This document shows positions 5,991 through 6,107 of a stretch of DNA of 6,107 bases, piece after piece. A program made the translations under genes and the position numbers. The stretch lies in the NCBI GenBank assembly GCA_012839665.1, contig DUMX01000244.1:1-6107 (forward strand), given 5' to 3'. This DNA is from Gelria sp. Its GTDB lineage: Bacteria > Bacillota > Syntrophomonadia > Syntrophomonadales > Syntrophomonadaceae. The notes beneath the pieces are model-generated. The model worked only from the letters and a program-made list of their open reading frames with translations. It ran no database searches and was not told where the DNA came from. The number at the start of each line of letters is the position of its first letter. Positions within the stretch are counted from its first letter, which is position 1.

Positions 5991-6019
5991 ATCATATCCG
6001 AGCCTTCTATAAATGTCAA
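5991..6019 (-). promoter_or_regulatory. Sigma-A promoter of recA
   Basis: TTGACA (6019-6014, perfect) and TATGAT (5996-5991, 5 of 6) are separated by exactly 17 nt. An A/T-rich stretch upstream (6020-6050) could act as an UP element. The transcription start is expected near 5984, placing the SOS box at about +7 to +20. Confidence 0.88.
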
Positions 6020-6052
6020 TGATTATTTACAAAATTTTCATAAATAAATTAG

Positions 6053-6069
6053 AACAGGTTACCCCTGTT
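6053..6069 (-). terminator. Weak candidate terminator upstream of recA
   Basis: AACAGG and CCTGTT pair across a 5-nt loop. On the minus strand this is followed by CTAATTTATTTATG, a moderately T-rich tail. The stem is only 6 bp. It could end an upstream gene lying beyond the right edge. Confidence 0.35.
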
Positions 6070-6107
6070 ACATGTCGAGCCCACACAACCACCTATGAAA
6101 ATAGTAG

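Noticed and set aside
6049..6105. An 18-codon minus-strand open stretch ending in TAA at 6051-6049, possibly the tail of an upstream gene
   Set aside because: The translation (TIFIGGCVGSTCNRGNLF) matches no C-terminus I know, including CinA, and so short an open stretch is easily chance.

Overview
The window is a compact stretch of chromosomal housekeeping and sporulation genes from a low-to-moderate GC Firmicute. It is almost certainly an endospore-forming member of the Clostridia, because it carries spoVS, a sigma-H-type promoter, a Bacillus-type LexA/DinR box in front of recA, and RNase Y instead of RNase E. The order recA - rny - ymdB - spoVS matches the arrangement known from Bacillus subtilis and relatives. 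Assignment to a Syntrophomonas-like lineage is only an impression and was not tested.

All supported genes lie on the minus strand, so transcription runs from high to low coordinates. From the right edge: recA (4915-5949) has a near-consensus sigma-A promoter and a perfect SOS box between the -10 element and the ribosome binding site. About 300 bp of AT-rich, hairpin-rich non-coding DNA follows, ending in a strong terminator (4584-4614). No recX is seen there. Next comes rny (2992-4530). It has no ATG, GTG or TTG that would keep its membrane anchor, and it appears to start at an AUU codon behind a strong Shine-Dalgarno sequence. A terminator (2947-2982) closes rny.

Then comes an unrecognised 166-residue protein (2353-2853), followed after 3 bp by ymdB (1567-2349, TTG start), a metallophosphoesterase. 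spoVS (1143-1403) has its own sigma-H-type promoter. A terminator separates it from an M19 membrane-dipeptidase-family gene (132-1061). The first codons of a PHP-domain phosphoesterase run off the left edge (1-71).

Functionally the window combines DNA repair (RecA), bulk mRNA decay (RNase Y), a phosphodiesterase linked to developmental choices (YmdB) and sporulation (SpoVS). A dipeptidase and a PHP-family hydrolase follow downstream. No mobile elements, CRISPR arrays, tRNAs or rRNAs are seen. I see no convincing new multi-gene system. The points most worth following are the AUU start of rny, the unknown gene between rny and ymdB, and the structured recA-rny spacer.
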